Assembly (NCBI GenBank): GCA_022559985.1
Contig: JAFJTR010000047.1
Location: 1-64,000, forward strand
Direction of reading: 5' to 3'
Source of the DNA: Parastagonospora avenae f. sp. tritici 18332-5
Lineage: Eukaryota; Ascomycota; Dothideomycetes; Pleosporales; Phaeosphaeriaceae
Length of the DNA stretch: 64,000 nucleotides
The number at the start of each line of letters is the position of its first letter. The stretch's first letter is position 1. Below, one piece after another: positions 43,198 through 54,475 of this stretch. Below the pieces are notes generated by a model. It did not search any database. It had not been told where the DNA came from and worked only from the letters and a program-made list of their open reading frames with translations. A program made the position numbers and the translations under genes.

Positions 43198-45401
43198 AGA
43201 GCCACCCCATGGCGCTCGCTCGTTCATCTACGGCATCTTCACAAGCGATTTTCTGTTTTCTTCCCCACAACTCTTCGCGTATTTTGTATATATCCACGAA
43301 CCTATGTTGGCATTAAGCAATCTCTTTTCGCGTTCATAGCCCACTTGGATCGGGACATCACGAACTTTTGCATATGGACATGGGCGTTCGAGCAAGCTTT
43401 GATCGTCTACGGACGATTGGCAAGGATTTACGAGCACGAAAATGATTAAAATCTATTCAATACTATAACACATTAGCCTTTTTAGCAGCTACTTGCTTCA
43501 ATTTGCACCCAATTTTTTCAGAGCACGGTGACATGTAGGCTACAAGAGCGAGCAACAACATCTCGGTTGTTATGGAGCAGTGCACACCGCAAGAATTCGG
43601 GCGTGAGTGGGATTTCACTTGTGCCCGTGTAATGGCATTGTAGCATCAGGACCGGGACAGGTCTAGGTCCGCCCGCACCAAATACCCAGGCAGTTACGCT
43701 TAGTGGTGAGTGTGCATATCTACAATGTAAAGTGGGAACATAATGATGTGACGGTTGAGGCACAGCTCATACCCTGACAGGGCCACCAGGGCAATTGAGC
43801 TTCGCACGTTGATACAGTTGCAGCGCCCCGTAACCTAGACAGAGACACCAAAGGGCATGTATGCTACGGACAATCGGCTTACACGCATGACTGGAATGTA
43901 ATATAGTGCGGAGCAAAGGCCTTAAATGGGAAGGTGTGCTTCTTATGACTTCGATTCTGCCTAGATCTCTCAGATTTCAGCTGGCTGCGGTGCAACTACG
44001 CCAAAGCAATACTGAAACTGTGCCATCTGCGCGCCTCCTTCGCTGCAAATTACGCTTTTCTCACGAGGCCCCTAGGCCGGCTAAGACTCCGGTGGATTCT
44101 CGGTAGCGAAGTCTTCGACCTTGGATCCACAACCACGTGGATCCGTATCGACCCATCTCACCGACTAGGCAATGGTAACCGGTAGTGCACGCTCAAAGCT
44201 CTTTTGAACGAATCTCCGGCCTTTCCGTAGCAGAGGATAAAGAGGGCGCTTGAGGACCCATCGCTCTGAAAATGTTTCGTGTTCTCCTGGCCCACTCGGG
44301 TCGGCTGTCCGAAAGTTGTGGTGACACTCGGCTCTTTCTGGCGGAAGTAACAGTAGGTTGCATCGCTGGGGTCCATCGGCCTGCTGGCCACATACCACAA
44401 CGCAAGCACGGAAGCCGCCCTTGCAGCTCAGCTCTGGACCGATGAGTATCGCTTGACGGTCTGGACAGTTCCACTTTCATGTCGGCACCATTGAGGTAAT
44501 GGATTGATGGGCGTTGTGCGTGACAGAATGGTTACCGTAGATTTATTTCCCCTTGCCGTATCCATGCAATGTGTATCGACACGTACGAGTGCTGCTGCCG
44601 TGACATTGCTCCGCTACTGCTGTCATCAAAGGTAAATGCTGCGTTCGTATGCCCCTGAAGCGATTTGAAATGGAACCCAGGCGCGATACGATATGTTGCA
44701 ACAGCAGCAAAAACTTCGGCATCATGGCGCTATCTCGGTTTGTTTCGCCAATATATGCCGGTCGCAGCCTGTCAACTCGTTGGAATTCGTGCTTACGTTG
44801 AGGGTACCCGATGTGACGTGGGAATCCGATTAGACCGAGAAGAAGTAGTGAATGTAATGTATGATCTCCAAAAAGGTGGCATAGGAACAGCATTCGAGAA
44901 AGCCAGTGGTGCATGGTGTTTCCACGGCTCGACCTTGGAATGTAAAGTCTGCCGTCTCGTCGTAAGTGCCTCTGCGCGAGCGCCATGTCTGTAAAATAAT
45001 CATTCAATAGATCCTGCTGTCACGCTTCGCCTTCGTTATCGATTGGGAAACTTCTGTCCGCCTCTTCAGTTTTCTCCCACCACGATTACTGTTTGTGTCG
45101 ATTTGACCTGTCGGTCTGATCTCTGAATTTGTAAGGTTTGCTGGCCCACCATGAGATTCTGTTGCTGTTTACGGAACGACCAGATTTGGCCATGTAATTC
45201 GACTAGGGTCCCGCGGGCTTCGTGCAAGGTTTCGTTGTATTCGACTGTTGGTTTCGCGCTGGTGAGGTGCCAGGAAAGCAATGTCCTGAACATGCTTTGG
45301 AAGACAGCAGATTTTTTTTTCGAGGGCCACGAGAAATTCCGGGTTCGAAAGTTCTCAGCACTGTTGCAGTTGTGTGGTGTGTTGATTACGCGATTGAGCG
45401 C
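43198..45401. other. 2.2-kb intergenic region between convergent GlcNAc kinase and RON1 genes
   Basis: No supported gene. The frames present (up to 154 codons) overlap on both strands and look random. An 8-bp inverted repeat, GGATCCAC/GTGGATCC with a 6-nt loop, is at 44123-44144. The length is unusual for a convergent gap, so an unrecognised gene with many introns or a non-coding RNA cannot be ruled out. Confidence 0.4.
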
Positions 45402-47084
45402 TCAAAATGCATCAGAGAAATATCGTTTTGAGCGATTCTGCACAGCGAGGGCCTTTGGGTCCTGCGGCAGATTGGTATGATGGACTACATGTGGGCGGTA
45501 GACAGCATCGACTGGCGGCATCCAGTCATCGAGGCCTAGAGGAAAGTACTCATACAACAGGTCGGCGCTTTCATCAGGACTGCCAATGACGCCGATTGAG
45601 AAAGATGGTGGTCGTACAGGAGTGGCCCGCTTGCGGCCTTGGTCGCCGGGCGATGGTGCCTTCCGTGGCTCGTCATCTGTCAATGACAGCGTGACGGGAG
45701 CTATCGAGGGTCTCTGAGGCGGAGGCGCACTCCTCGATATCTCTGGCGTAGAATGCGCATAGGGGGTTGCATGGGGCATTTGTGACGAGGGCGGGTCTGG
45801 AGGTATGGCGGTCATGGTACCTCCGGCTGGGACTTTCCATTCGAGGAAGTCTGGAGATATGGGAATGTCATTTGGGTTGAAGTCGAAGGGCATCTGCAGC
45901 ATGTCCAAGGGCTTCGAGGTCGGGGGCTGGGCATGGCTCTGGTTGCTTGGGTGGGTCTCGCCCGTTGGGGTCCGGCTGGGCTGTTGCGACACATGGGCCT
46001 TGCGTGCAGCAGCAGCTCCGCCACTGATGGGCATGTCTTTGCGCGACTGGAAGTTGCGCGGGCTCCTGCCCCGGACTATGATGGGGCCGGAGTGGACTTC
46101 GCAGATGGGGATCTTCGCGCCGGTGGCTAGTGTGGCGACGACTTTGAGGCGCACGACAAAGTGCTGCTGCAGCTCCTTGCGGCGGCCATTGTTTGCGGTG
46201 GCGATGCGGAACTGCAGGCGCTTCCAGCTGATGGGGAAGTTGACGTATTCCGAGTCCATGTCCTGGCCCGTGGACAGGTCGAGCGGGTAGGTGGGCGGCT
46301 CCTTCTCCGTCTTGTCCTCTGCAGGGGCGCTGCTGGTGGCGGGCGTCTTCCAGGGCACGGAGATGATCTTGACGGGGTTGCCCTCGAGCGACTCGGTGGC
46401 GGTGATGGTGAGCTCGGTGCCCAGGATGGGGATCTGGTCGCCCTGGTCGGTCATGATGAGCTGCAGGGCGCGCGGCAGGGTGATGGAGCCGGTGATCTGG
46501 AATAGGTTGCGGCGGTAGCAGGTCAGCTCGGTGGGCGACGTCTGTACATCGCCGGCAGCGGCCCAGGGCGACTCGGCGAGGAAGAACATGCCGTGCAGCT
46601 GGGCGGTCATGGTCATGTGCACGCGCTGCATGCCGTAGCTGAGGATGGCGTAGGGCGTGCTGGGCAGCGAGAAGCTGAGCAGCTTGTGGTTGCTCTCGAT
46701 GCTGGGGCTCTCGGGCTGGCCATTATGATCGTGGGGGTGCACCGACTGCTCGTAGACGCTGTGGGACTCGGAGAAGGGGTCCTCGTAGGTGCTGGAGAAG
46801 CGCTTGAGCGCGGCGGGCGCGTGCTGCAGGTGGTAGGTCGAGAAGGCGTCTTCGCTGCTGGGGGGGGTGTCAGTATGGTATACGCGATGAATGCATACAG
46901 CTACAGTGAAGCAGCGCGCGACGCACCCCGCAAACGTCTCGGCGTCAAATGTCGAGCGCTGGTCGTACTGGTGGTCCATGGGCACCATGGGCAGCAGGCC
47001 CTCGGAGCGCTGCACGGCCACGTCGACAGCGCCGTCGCGGTACACGTTGTTCCAGGACATGGTGTTGATCTCGAAGCCGTCCAT
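45402..47084 (-). CDS. RON1: Ndt80/PhoG-type transcription factor, RON1-like
   Basis: Two exons (47084-46927, 46857-45402) give 537 residues. The 69-nt intron (GTGCGT...ACTGAC...CAG) is in frame without a stop, so retention would add 23 residues. The Ndt80/PhoG DNA-binding domain covers about residues 110-330: LTCYRRNLFQITGSITLP, SEYVNFPISWKRLQFRIATA, then VVRLKVVATL and ICEVHSGPIIVRGRSPRNF near its end. A long Pro/Ser-rich tail with FDFNPNDIPISPDF and DDEPRKAPSPGDQGRKRATP follows. In Trichoderma, an Ndt80-like factor RON1 lies in the GlcNAc gene cluster and controls it (established knowledge). The same role is inferred here from position. A 22-base C run lies in its upstream region. Confidence 0.85.
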   Translation of the reverse strand: MDGFEINTMSWNNVYRDGAVDVAVQRSEGLLPMVPMDHQYDQRSTFDAETFAGCVARCFTVAVCIHRVYHTDTPPSSEDAFSTYHLQHAPAALKRFSSTYEDPFSESHSVYEQSVHPHDHNGQPESPSIESNHKLLSFSLPSTPYAILSYGMQRVHMTMTAQLHGMFFLAESPWAAAGDVQTSPTELTCYRRNLFQITGSITLPRALQLIMTDQGDQIPILGTELTITATESLEGNPVKIISVPWKTPATSSAPAEDKTEKEPPTYPLDLSTGQDMDSEYVNFPISWKRLQFRIATANNGRRKELQQHFVVRLKVVATLATGAKIPICEVHSGPIIVRGRSPRNFQSRKDMPISGGAAAARKAHVSQQPSRTPTGETHPSNQSHAQPPTSKPLDMLQMPFDFNPNDIPISPDFLEWKVPAGGTMTAIPPDPPSSQMPHATPYAHSTPEISRSAPPPQRPSIAPVTLSLTDDEPRKAPSPGDQGRKRATPVRPPSFSIGVIGSPDESADLLYEYFPLGLDDWMPPVDAVYRPHVVHHTNLPQDPKALAVQNRSKRYFSDAF

Positions 47085-47837
47085 GGTGTGTCCCGCGCAT
47101 GTGCGCAGCCGTCGTGGCGGTCGGGGCGGCAGGAGGGGCTCGGTGCGGTGCGGCGCTCGCGATGCGGTTGCAGGCGGACGTACAGATGGTGAATCGTGAG
47201 TGGTGAAAGGTGGATGGTGAACGGTGCTGAGGGCGCTATGGTCGCTGGCCGCTGGCCGCGAGCTTCAGTCCAGTGCCTGCCTAGCCTCGAGCACAGCAGC
47301 TGGCAGCACCCAGGGCACCTCAGCATGTGTCGCACAGTCCAGCTCCTGAGTCCTCGTCACCGTCACATGCACTGCGCAGTTTCCAGCCAGCTCGCCTACT
47401 TGCTTGTTGCACATGCACCGCTTTATCGCATCGCATCGCCTTGTCGACTCTCCGCTGCGCCGCCCCCCCCCCCCCCCCCCCCCCAGGCTTCGGAAGGCAT
47501 TCTCGAAGCGTCCCAGCCGCACGTTGATCGCAGCCAGTAGCACTTCGCCCCCTCAGCGCCGTAGCGAGAGACCCACCGCTTCTCCAAAAATAAGTCGAGC
47601 TCTAAACCAACGTCGCAGGTCGTCGGTGACATCACCCTCCGTCGACCTGCGCAGCGCCGGACCACCAGATTCGCACTCGAGAAAAAGGCTCCAAAGGGCT
47701 CCGTAGTGGTTGCCTTGCAAGCGCCCCATTATAATGCATCTATGTTGTGCAAACTTTCCTGTGACACCAATAAACCTGCCTAATCGAGCCCATGCAGAAC
47801 GCTTCAGATACCAATATGCTCATGCTACACATGACAA
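47085..47837. promoter_or_regulatory. RON1 upstream region with C22 tract
   Basis: It contains 22 consecutive C at 47463-47484 (G run on the RON1 strand) and the 3' UTR of the convergent-side GH3-GNAT gene. No gene is supported. Confidence 0.45.
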
Positions 47838-50800
47838 TCATGCCGGCGGAATCATGGTCCAAGTCGCCGCATCGCAGCTCACCTCCTCAAAGTTGTGCAT
47901 GACGTCAAATCCCATCGACGAAAATCCATCAAAGTTGCCATCCCCATCCATCTGGAAATGTTAACATCCGCATCGAGTTCACTCAACCTGACATGCGGCT
48001 ACTTACATAGTCAAGCAGGCAGGCATTGCACCCCTGTGCTTTGATCTGCCTCATCCCGAGAAGGATTAAGCCTTGGAGCAGCGTCGAGTATTCACCCACC
48101 CCTGGCGATATCACGGGAGACGAGATTCCTCCAGCGGCCTCGTTGAGGTCCTTGAGGGGAGGAATGTACTCGGAGAGGCGGGAATGGTGATTGTAGAGCA
48201 CTACTGTGCCAACCAAAGCTCCGTCCTCAGGCCGCTTCGCTCGAATGATGCCGCATGCTGATGGGTCCGAAAGTGCCAGCTTGTATACTTCAGCCAGCCC
48301 TTGCCGGTTACTTGTCTTGATGTGGTCGAGGATTGGGCCCGCATAGTCCCATCCGTAAACGAGATCGAACTGGGAACCAGCACTTTCCAGGCTTTTGGCC
48401 ATGCCATCTGGTGGGCTCCACGTCTGTAGATTCCGCGCCACCATGTTGCAAACTGGACGAGATAGCGCAGCACCCCAGCCCAAATTAGCAAACCACGACC
48501 GTAGCCGCTTTCGTTCCGACCCATGGCCGGTTGGAATGCCAAGATACATGCTGGGTAACCGCGAACCCAGTTGAAATCGCTTGATACCCTCTTTCTGTAA
48601 CAAGGTCCTAATAGCTCTGTTGTGGAGAGAGTGGCCGATAGAAAGCTTCCTCCTTCCTGGGTCTACAAACAGTGCCCCGATAACGCCAGTACCCGTCGAT
48701 TTGAAGAAATAGGTCGAGCAAAAGCCATAGAGCGCCTGAGTGCTGCTATTGCGGACCACGAAATGAGACTGTTCAATTTCTGGGTGATGTAGAATAAAAG
48801 AGTTGGATGTGGCGCTGGACAGCTCAGATCGCTGGTTCGGCTGCGCACTGTCGATCACGGCTGTTACCAGAGTGTCCAGGGCGTTAGCATCCCGCTCTTC
48901 GTTGAAAATCTCCACCAACCAATGTTGCCGCGACGGATGAAGCTTCTGGCTCTTGCTGATCGTGCCTGGAAGCGTACCGGTGGGCGACAATTCACCGTAA
49001 AGCACACGGACTAGCGAGTTGAGGGCTGTTTCTGTGAAGTCGTAGGTACAAATGTATGTGCCAATGCTAGTATCCATGGCGAAGTCATACGGCGAACTGA
49101 CTGCTACTACGATCAGCGGTTTCTCACGGCGCTCGCCACCGGTAGTGTATTGCATGTTACAGATCATCGAGACATGTTTCGTAAAGCCATGCTGGTACAG
49201 GTTGCGATTAGCATCCGCAGTGACTACGATGATTGCACTTGCGCGGTTGATTAGATTTTCGTGTACAGGTCGAACACCGTTTGCGGTATATGAAGTATGC
49301 AGGACGCGTCCGTTTCGTTGTCGGGCCAAAGATCGTCCCAGTTCCCTGAAAACTCGCTCACCGCTCATGACCGATGCGCTCCGCTCCCATGCGGCAGGCT
49401 CGGGAGAATGAGCATTTGCAGTAGCGACGTCAGATAAAGCTCGAGATGCAGCAGATGCAGCTAAGGGTTTCACCAAGGGTGTAAGCAGGAGCAGCTCCTC
49501 CTCGCTCTCGAGTATGTTGGTCAAAGGGAGCAATCTGTTCTTATCACGTACCACCGATATCGAGCTGTTGTATGCTTTTGTCGAAAGCGCTGTATGCAAT
49601 GGTTGTAAGGTTTCCAGGTAGTCGAGGCCAGGAGGGTTGAGCGCTTTCTCCCACGATGTGCATTTTGCCTTCATCGCCAATACCCGGTTGAGCGAGTCGT
49701 ATATTCTTTGCTTCGACACCATTTCAGTCTCCACTCCAGTCTTGAGTCCCTTGAGCCCTTCTTGTTGCAGCGAAAATGCGCGACATAGGAGCACAACGTC
49801 ACAGCCAGCATTGACAGCCATGACTGTGCCCCCGCCCACTCCAATATTGTGGCTAAGAGCATCCATCTCGAGACACTCTGATACGACAACTCCGTTGAAT
49901 TCTAGATCTTTCCGTAGTAGCTCGTCCACGACTTGCTCTGACAGGCATGCGTGCATTGCATTGAGACCCGCCGAGGACATGGCGCATCCACCAACCATCA
50001 TCGAGTCCAAGCCTCGTTCTATAGCCTTCTTAAAAGGGACCAAAGCACTCAGACTGAGTTGTTCTAACGATTCTGTGATGATGGGCACATCGAGTGTTGA
50101 GCCAAGGAACTCCAGATTGCCATATGACGGGAAGTGCTTGCCCAACGTGACAACCCCAGCCTCTTTGTAGCCTTGCATGAACGCGCATCCAAAGGCAGAG
50201 ACTTCCTGTGGATCATCTCCCGCTGTTCTCACACCGAGCGGCTGGTTCCTGGCATTGGTGAGCACATCGAGACAGGGTCCGAATATCCAGTTGATTCCAC
50301 AGGCAGCAATCTCTTTTGCTGTTGCTTTGGCGACTTCAAATGCTAGGTCTGTCGAACCTGTCGCAGCCATACCCATGTTGCTTGGGTATTGGCGGATATA
50401 GATCTCGTCGAAAAGGCTGTTGACACCACCATTCTCCTGATCGATGCCTATAGCCAGAGGGACTGGGTGACCCGCATCATGGGCGATTTTCTGCAGTTGG
50501 TAACATAGCTTCGTGGTGTCCTCTGCAGCTGGAGACGGTTAGTAATGACGATGAGACACATTGCTACCACGCTTGAGACAGGCGAATCTCACATTTCAGA
50601 TTCTTTGCTGTCAGAAGCCAGTTGCCCACGTGATGCTTCTCGATTAGCTCCTTCACGTGAGGAGTAACTGTGGTTCCTAAAGCCGTTAAAATTCAAACTT
50701 AAGAGGAAACTGTTAGAAGCTCTACCGTCGAAGCCCATCATGAACAGTTGACCCTTTGCGGCTGTTAGCTTATCCAATGATGGCACGTTCTGTGGAGAGG

Positions 50801-50860
50801 ACCCACCATTGTTCTATCCATGTCATCCCACACGGGATCTGTCTTTTCCGTCTTCGCCAT
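47838..50860 (-). CDS. NGS1: GH3-GNAT fusion, NGS1-like GlcNAc sensor
   Basis: The model has five exons (50860-50803, 50761-50726, 50676-50593, 50528-48007, 47951-47838) and 937 residues in frame. The last three introns are well supported; the first (41 nt, GTCCTC donor) is tentative. The N-terminal half is a GH3/NagZ-like domain: GQLFMMGFDG-TTVTPHVKELI, IGIDQENGGVNSLFDEIY, GKHFPSYGN at residue about 189. The usual nucleophile motif SDD is SEC here (residue about 276) and the KHFPGHG His is Tyr, so hydrolysis is unlikely. The C-terminal 350 residues are GNAT-like (GALFVDPGRRKLSIGHSLH) and end MDGDGNFDGFSSMGFDVM. In Candida the homologous Ngs1 senses GlcNAc and acetylates histones. It is divergent from DAC1. 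Confidence 0.87.
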
Positions 50861-51398
50861 GATGACAGCGCTGGATGCCTCGGGCTCTGGATGCGAACAT
50901 GCGATGGGATCAACGTGACTTGTGGACGCTGGGGCTACAACGGTAGTAGCAGATGAGCTGCATGTGGGCCCGTGCCCAGGTGCGTCCCCTCCGGCCTAAT
51001 ACGACCTTGATGCACCCCCGACCATCGAGAACTGCTCAGCTGTGTGACATCGCTCCCAGAAATGGGACCTCTACGTGTCAGCGCACCCAATAGTCAACCC
51101 CTCTTGATGATGATGCCTGCGCTTCCTATCAGCAGTATCGCGACACATAGAGTAATTTTCGCCGCAGCTCGGTATTGTTGCTTCGATTGGCCGGAGCAGT
51201 CTGAGCAAGCTCCCCCTCTGATAAGAGTGCAAGGTAATGTTGCTGCATCTCCAGCGGTAATGAGCGTGTCCCAGCCGCTGTGCGACCAGGACTCTACTCC
51301 GGTTTCGGTAACTTTTTTTGCGTCTATTCCTCGTCTGTCGACATCCCATCTTTCACGGCATCCTGTCATCCCGACTCTATCCCAGCCTTACATACACG
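50861..51398. promoter_or_regulatory. Divergent promoter, NGS1-like and DAC1
   Basis: The 538-bp spacer lies between the two start codons. Near DAC1 it carries a perfect Ndt80-type element (51316-51324). Confidence 0.55.
51316..51324 (-). promoter_or_regulatory. Ndt80-type (MSE) element
   Basis: The minus strand reads GACGCAAAA, which fits GNCRCAAAW at every position, 75 bp before the DAC1 start. It suits binding by the RON1-like factor encoded 4 kb away, but chance occurrence is possible. Confidence 0.4.
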
Positions 51399-52754
51399 AT
51401 GCCATCCGTTGTAGCAATGCACGGTGCGTCCAGCCACAGTGGTGCGTCGGGCATAACCAAATTCACTAACTGTCTGCTGGTCAAGGGCGACAGTCTTCTT
51501 AGCCAGGACCTGTGGGTGAGCTCCTCAAGTGGAAAGATTTTGAATGGGCAAGAGATATTGTATGAGCATCGGACTGCACCGGAGAAGATTGTAGATCTTG
51601 GCGGTCGAATCCTATCGCCGGGCCTGATTGACGCGCAACTGAATGGCGCCTATGGCTTTGACTTTTCCGTTATACCAGCAGAGGGAGCCGCAGCATATGG
51701 CAAGGGCGTTCTGCGAGTCAATCGAAGCTTGTTAGCGACAGGCGTCACGTCGTATCTGCCAACTTTGACTTCACAGCGACCCGAGGTTTACCAAAACGTA
51801 GCCATCCCATCGTTCTGATCTGCTCTCTGTCTGACGACTTTACAGGCTCTACCGTACTTGGGTCCTTCGGGAGCTGCACGTGATGCTTCCCGCGGTTCAG
51901 AGTCGCTCGGCGCACATTGCGAAGGCCCGTTCCTCAACCCCACAAAAAACGGGATCCACAATACGAATGTTCTCCAGGAGCCTACCAACGGTATATCTGA
52001 CCTTGTCGAATGTTATGGCGCCGACAACCTCGGTCCTAGTCCGAACGTTCGACTTGTGACGCTTGCACCCGAGCTCCCAGGCGCATTGTCGTCCATACGA
52101 GCGCTTTCTGACCGCGGCATACGTGTGTCGATGGGGCACTCCGAAGCCACCTACGAAGAAGCCGAAGTGGGTATAAGGGCAGGTGCTAGCATGATCACCC
52201 ATCTATTCAACGCCATGCGCCCTTTGCATCACCGCAATCCTGGAATTTTCGGCCTTTTAGGCACAGCGCCATCCACGAACCGTAAACCATACTTCGGCAT
52301 AATAGCAGACGGTATCCACCTTCATCCCACATCCATTAAGATTGCTTGGAACGCCCATCCGGAGGGTTTGATCTTAGTCACAGACGCTATGCGTCTTGCC
52401 GGTATGCCGGACGGGGTATATGACTGGACGAATGGTTCGCGCATCATCAAGCAAGGAGCGCTACTTACTCTCGAAGAGAATGGGAAGATTGCGGGCAGTA
52501 GTATCCAGCTTGTGGACTGTGTTACGAACTTTCTGAATTGGACGGGCGCAACTGTACCCGAAGCACTGAAAGCTGTCACAACAACGCCAGCGAAGATGCT
52601 TGGCTTAGAAGACACCAAAGGTACGTTGCAAGAGGGCGCTGATGCCGACCTAGTAGTATTGGACTTGCAAAAGACTGCAAATGGGGAAGATAAACTGGTC
52701 ATCGATGAGGTATGGAAGTTTGGATGCAAGGTATTCGATCGCCTTGAGATCTGA
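51399..52754 (+). CDS. DAC1: N-acetylglucosamine-6-phosphate deacetylase
   Basis: Two exons (51399-51797, 51846-52754) give 435 residues. The 48-nt intron (GTAGCC...CTGAC...CAG) joins QRPEVYQN to ALPYLGPSG. NagA-type amidohydrolase motifs are ILSPGLIDAQLNGAYGFDFS, GAHCEGPFLNPTKNGIH (metal-binding Glu), VSMGHSEATYEEA (His), MITHLFNAMRPLHHRNPGIFG (His), GIIADGIHLHPTSI and LVTDAMRLAGMPDG (catalytic Asp). It removes acetate from GlcNAc-6-P in the cytosol, giving substrate for NAG1. Its divergent arrangement with the NGS1-like gene suggests joint induction. The frame is open upstream to 51318, but MPSVVAMHG is the better start. Confidence 0.95.
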
Positions 52755-53450
52755 GTCTTGATATGTGCAGGGTAGAAAGGCTTGTTTTTAGACTGTTTCT
52801 ATGACAGGTGACAATGAATGGATACTTCGCATCTGCTTTCACACAACTAGTCAACGTCAAGATACCTACAAAAACACCGTTCCGTATAGAGCCGAACAAT
52901 AGTAGCAGCCGGAAGTCGTTTCGTAGATATGCATGCAAAGTCTGACTTGATTCAAACCATGTAGGCACCTTTGGAAGTCCTGAGTGTATAACCCTAGGAT
53001 CTTGCCAAAACACGATCTAGTCACATTGTGAGCGCATATCGGACGAACGATGGAACTCAATTGCTAAAGCTTGCACTCGAATAGAATGGACACGGGCAAG
53101 GTCTAACAATATGACGGTTGTTTGTATTTATCGCAATGGAAACGAGAACATATAGGTCTAAAGCATCCAACTGAAAGCATGCAACAACGTATCAAGCACG
53201 AGTCCCAGAGAGCGTACGAGGATGAAAAAGACCATGCTACTACTACAAGTGCTCAGTCGGGCCAAGGAGACATGGTAGAAAGAGCATTGCGCGTGATCGG
53301 ACAAAGCGGGTATCAGAAAAGAGAGAGGGTATCGCGAATCGAAGAGTATGGCGATGTGGAGTAAAAGATGTATGGTACGAATGGAATCGCTCGGTGGGGC
53401 TAGGTCGCAACAGCGAAGTGCAGTGCAGTAATCAGAGCAAAGATGTGCCA
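52755..53450. other. Intergenic region between convergent DAC1 and Rab genes
   Basis: 696 bp of 3' flanking sequence. I see no gene or repeat. Confidence 0.45.
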
Positions 53451-54475
53451 TCAGCAGCAACGCCCCCCTTTGCTTGCCTGGGCTCTGCTGATGTCTTCTT
53501 CCCACTCTTGTTGATGACCTCCGGCGCCAGGGGTAGCAGGAAACCCCAACCAGCTTCGCCTCTTATCACCTGCACCAACTCTGAAGCTCCCGTTGCCGTT
53601 TCCGGGGTAGTCGAAGTAGCCATTGGGATTCCCGTTGCTATCAATGCCAGGTGTTACCCCAGCCATGGCAAGCTGTCTTTGCTCCTCGTCGAGCTTTTTC
53701 TGCTGCTGTTCTACCAGCTTTCGTGTGATGACGCGAAAGACCTCATCCACACCCTCTCCGTCTTTGGCACTGATCTCGTGACAACAGTCCCAGCCAACAT
53801 CGTTTCCCCAGAAGCCACTCGATCTGTTGCTTTGAGGGGATGCCATGCCACCATTTTGGAATGTCGCCGGCGCCGATCCCCATCCGAGTACTTGTACACT
53901 TCCTCTCCGGGCATTCGGCGGGGCGGCCGGTGCAGTGGTTTGCGCAGTAAACATGTTCTCGGCCACGTAGGCGATGCAGCGCTCGAAGGGCACCTTGCGC
54001 CGGGAAGGGTCTTCGGCAACGACGTCTGATTTTGTGCCCACAACGTGCAATATGATGTCGTCTCCGAGGTTGGTCTTGAGCTCCTTCAGCCAGCGGCCCA
54101 TTTCGTCGAACGAGGTGGGATCAGTGATGTCATAGCATAGAACAGCGGCATTCGCGCCTGGTCAGGGTACCAAGTTAGCCAGTTCAGCTCAGCAGACAGC
54201 AACGGGAGACTTGGGATAACGCCCCTGGACGTACCTCTGTAATACAGCTTAGAGATGGACCGGAACCTCTCTTGCCCTGCGGTATCCCAGATCTGCAGTC
54301 TGACCACCGTGGACGTGTCAATATCTACCACTCTCTTGGTCAGGAATGATGCGCCGACGGTGGACTGTGTGTTCGGGGGCGTGAATGCGTTCTTGACGTA
54401 GCGGTGGACGAGGGACGTCTTGCCCACGCCCTGGCTGCCCAAGACAACGATCTTCGCCTCGAGGCTGTTTGCCAT
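53451..54475 (-). CDS. Rab-family small GTPase with insertion in the G domain
   Basis: Two exons (54475-54235, 54157-53451) give 315 residues. The 77-nt intron (GTACGT...CTGAC...CAG) joins YYRG to ANAAVLCYDIT. GTPase motifs are GSQGVGKTSLV (P-loop), IWDTAGQERF (switch II), GTKSD (TKxD in place of the usual NKxD) and EISAKDG (SAK). Between the TKxD and SAK motifs there is an insertion of about 60 residues rich in Ala/Gly/Ser, and the C-terminus has a long linker ending GGRCC, a double-geranylgeranyl site. It should act in vesicle traffic on membranes. The Rab subgroup (Rab5/21/24-like are candidates) cannot be settled by eye. Confidence 0.87.

Noticed and set aside
44543..45007. 154-codon minus-strand frame in the 2.2-kb gap
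   Set aside because: Composition and lack of motifs look random; competing frame on the other strand.
46161..47192. Long plus-strand frames over RON1
   Set aside because: They are complements of the Ndt80-domain exon, with no family similarity.
50589..50786. 66-codon minus-strand frame as a separate small gene
   Set aside because: It spans exons and introns of the GH3-GNAT gene; the start is not ATG and family alignment requires splicing.
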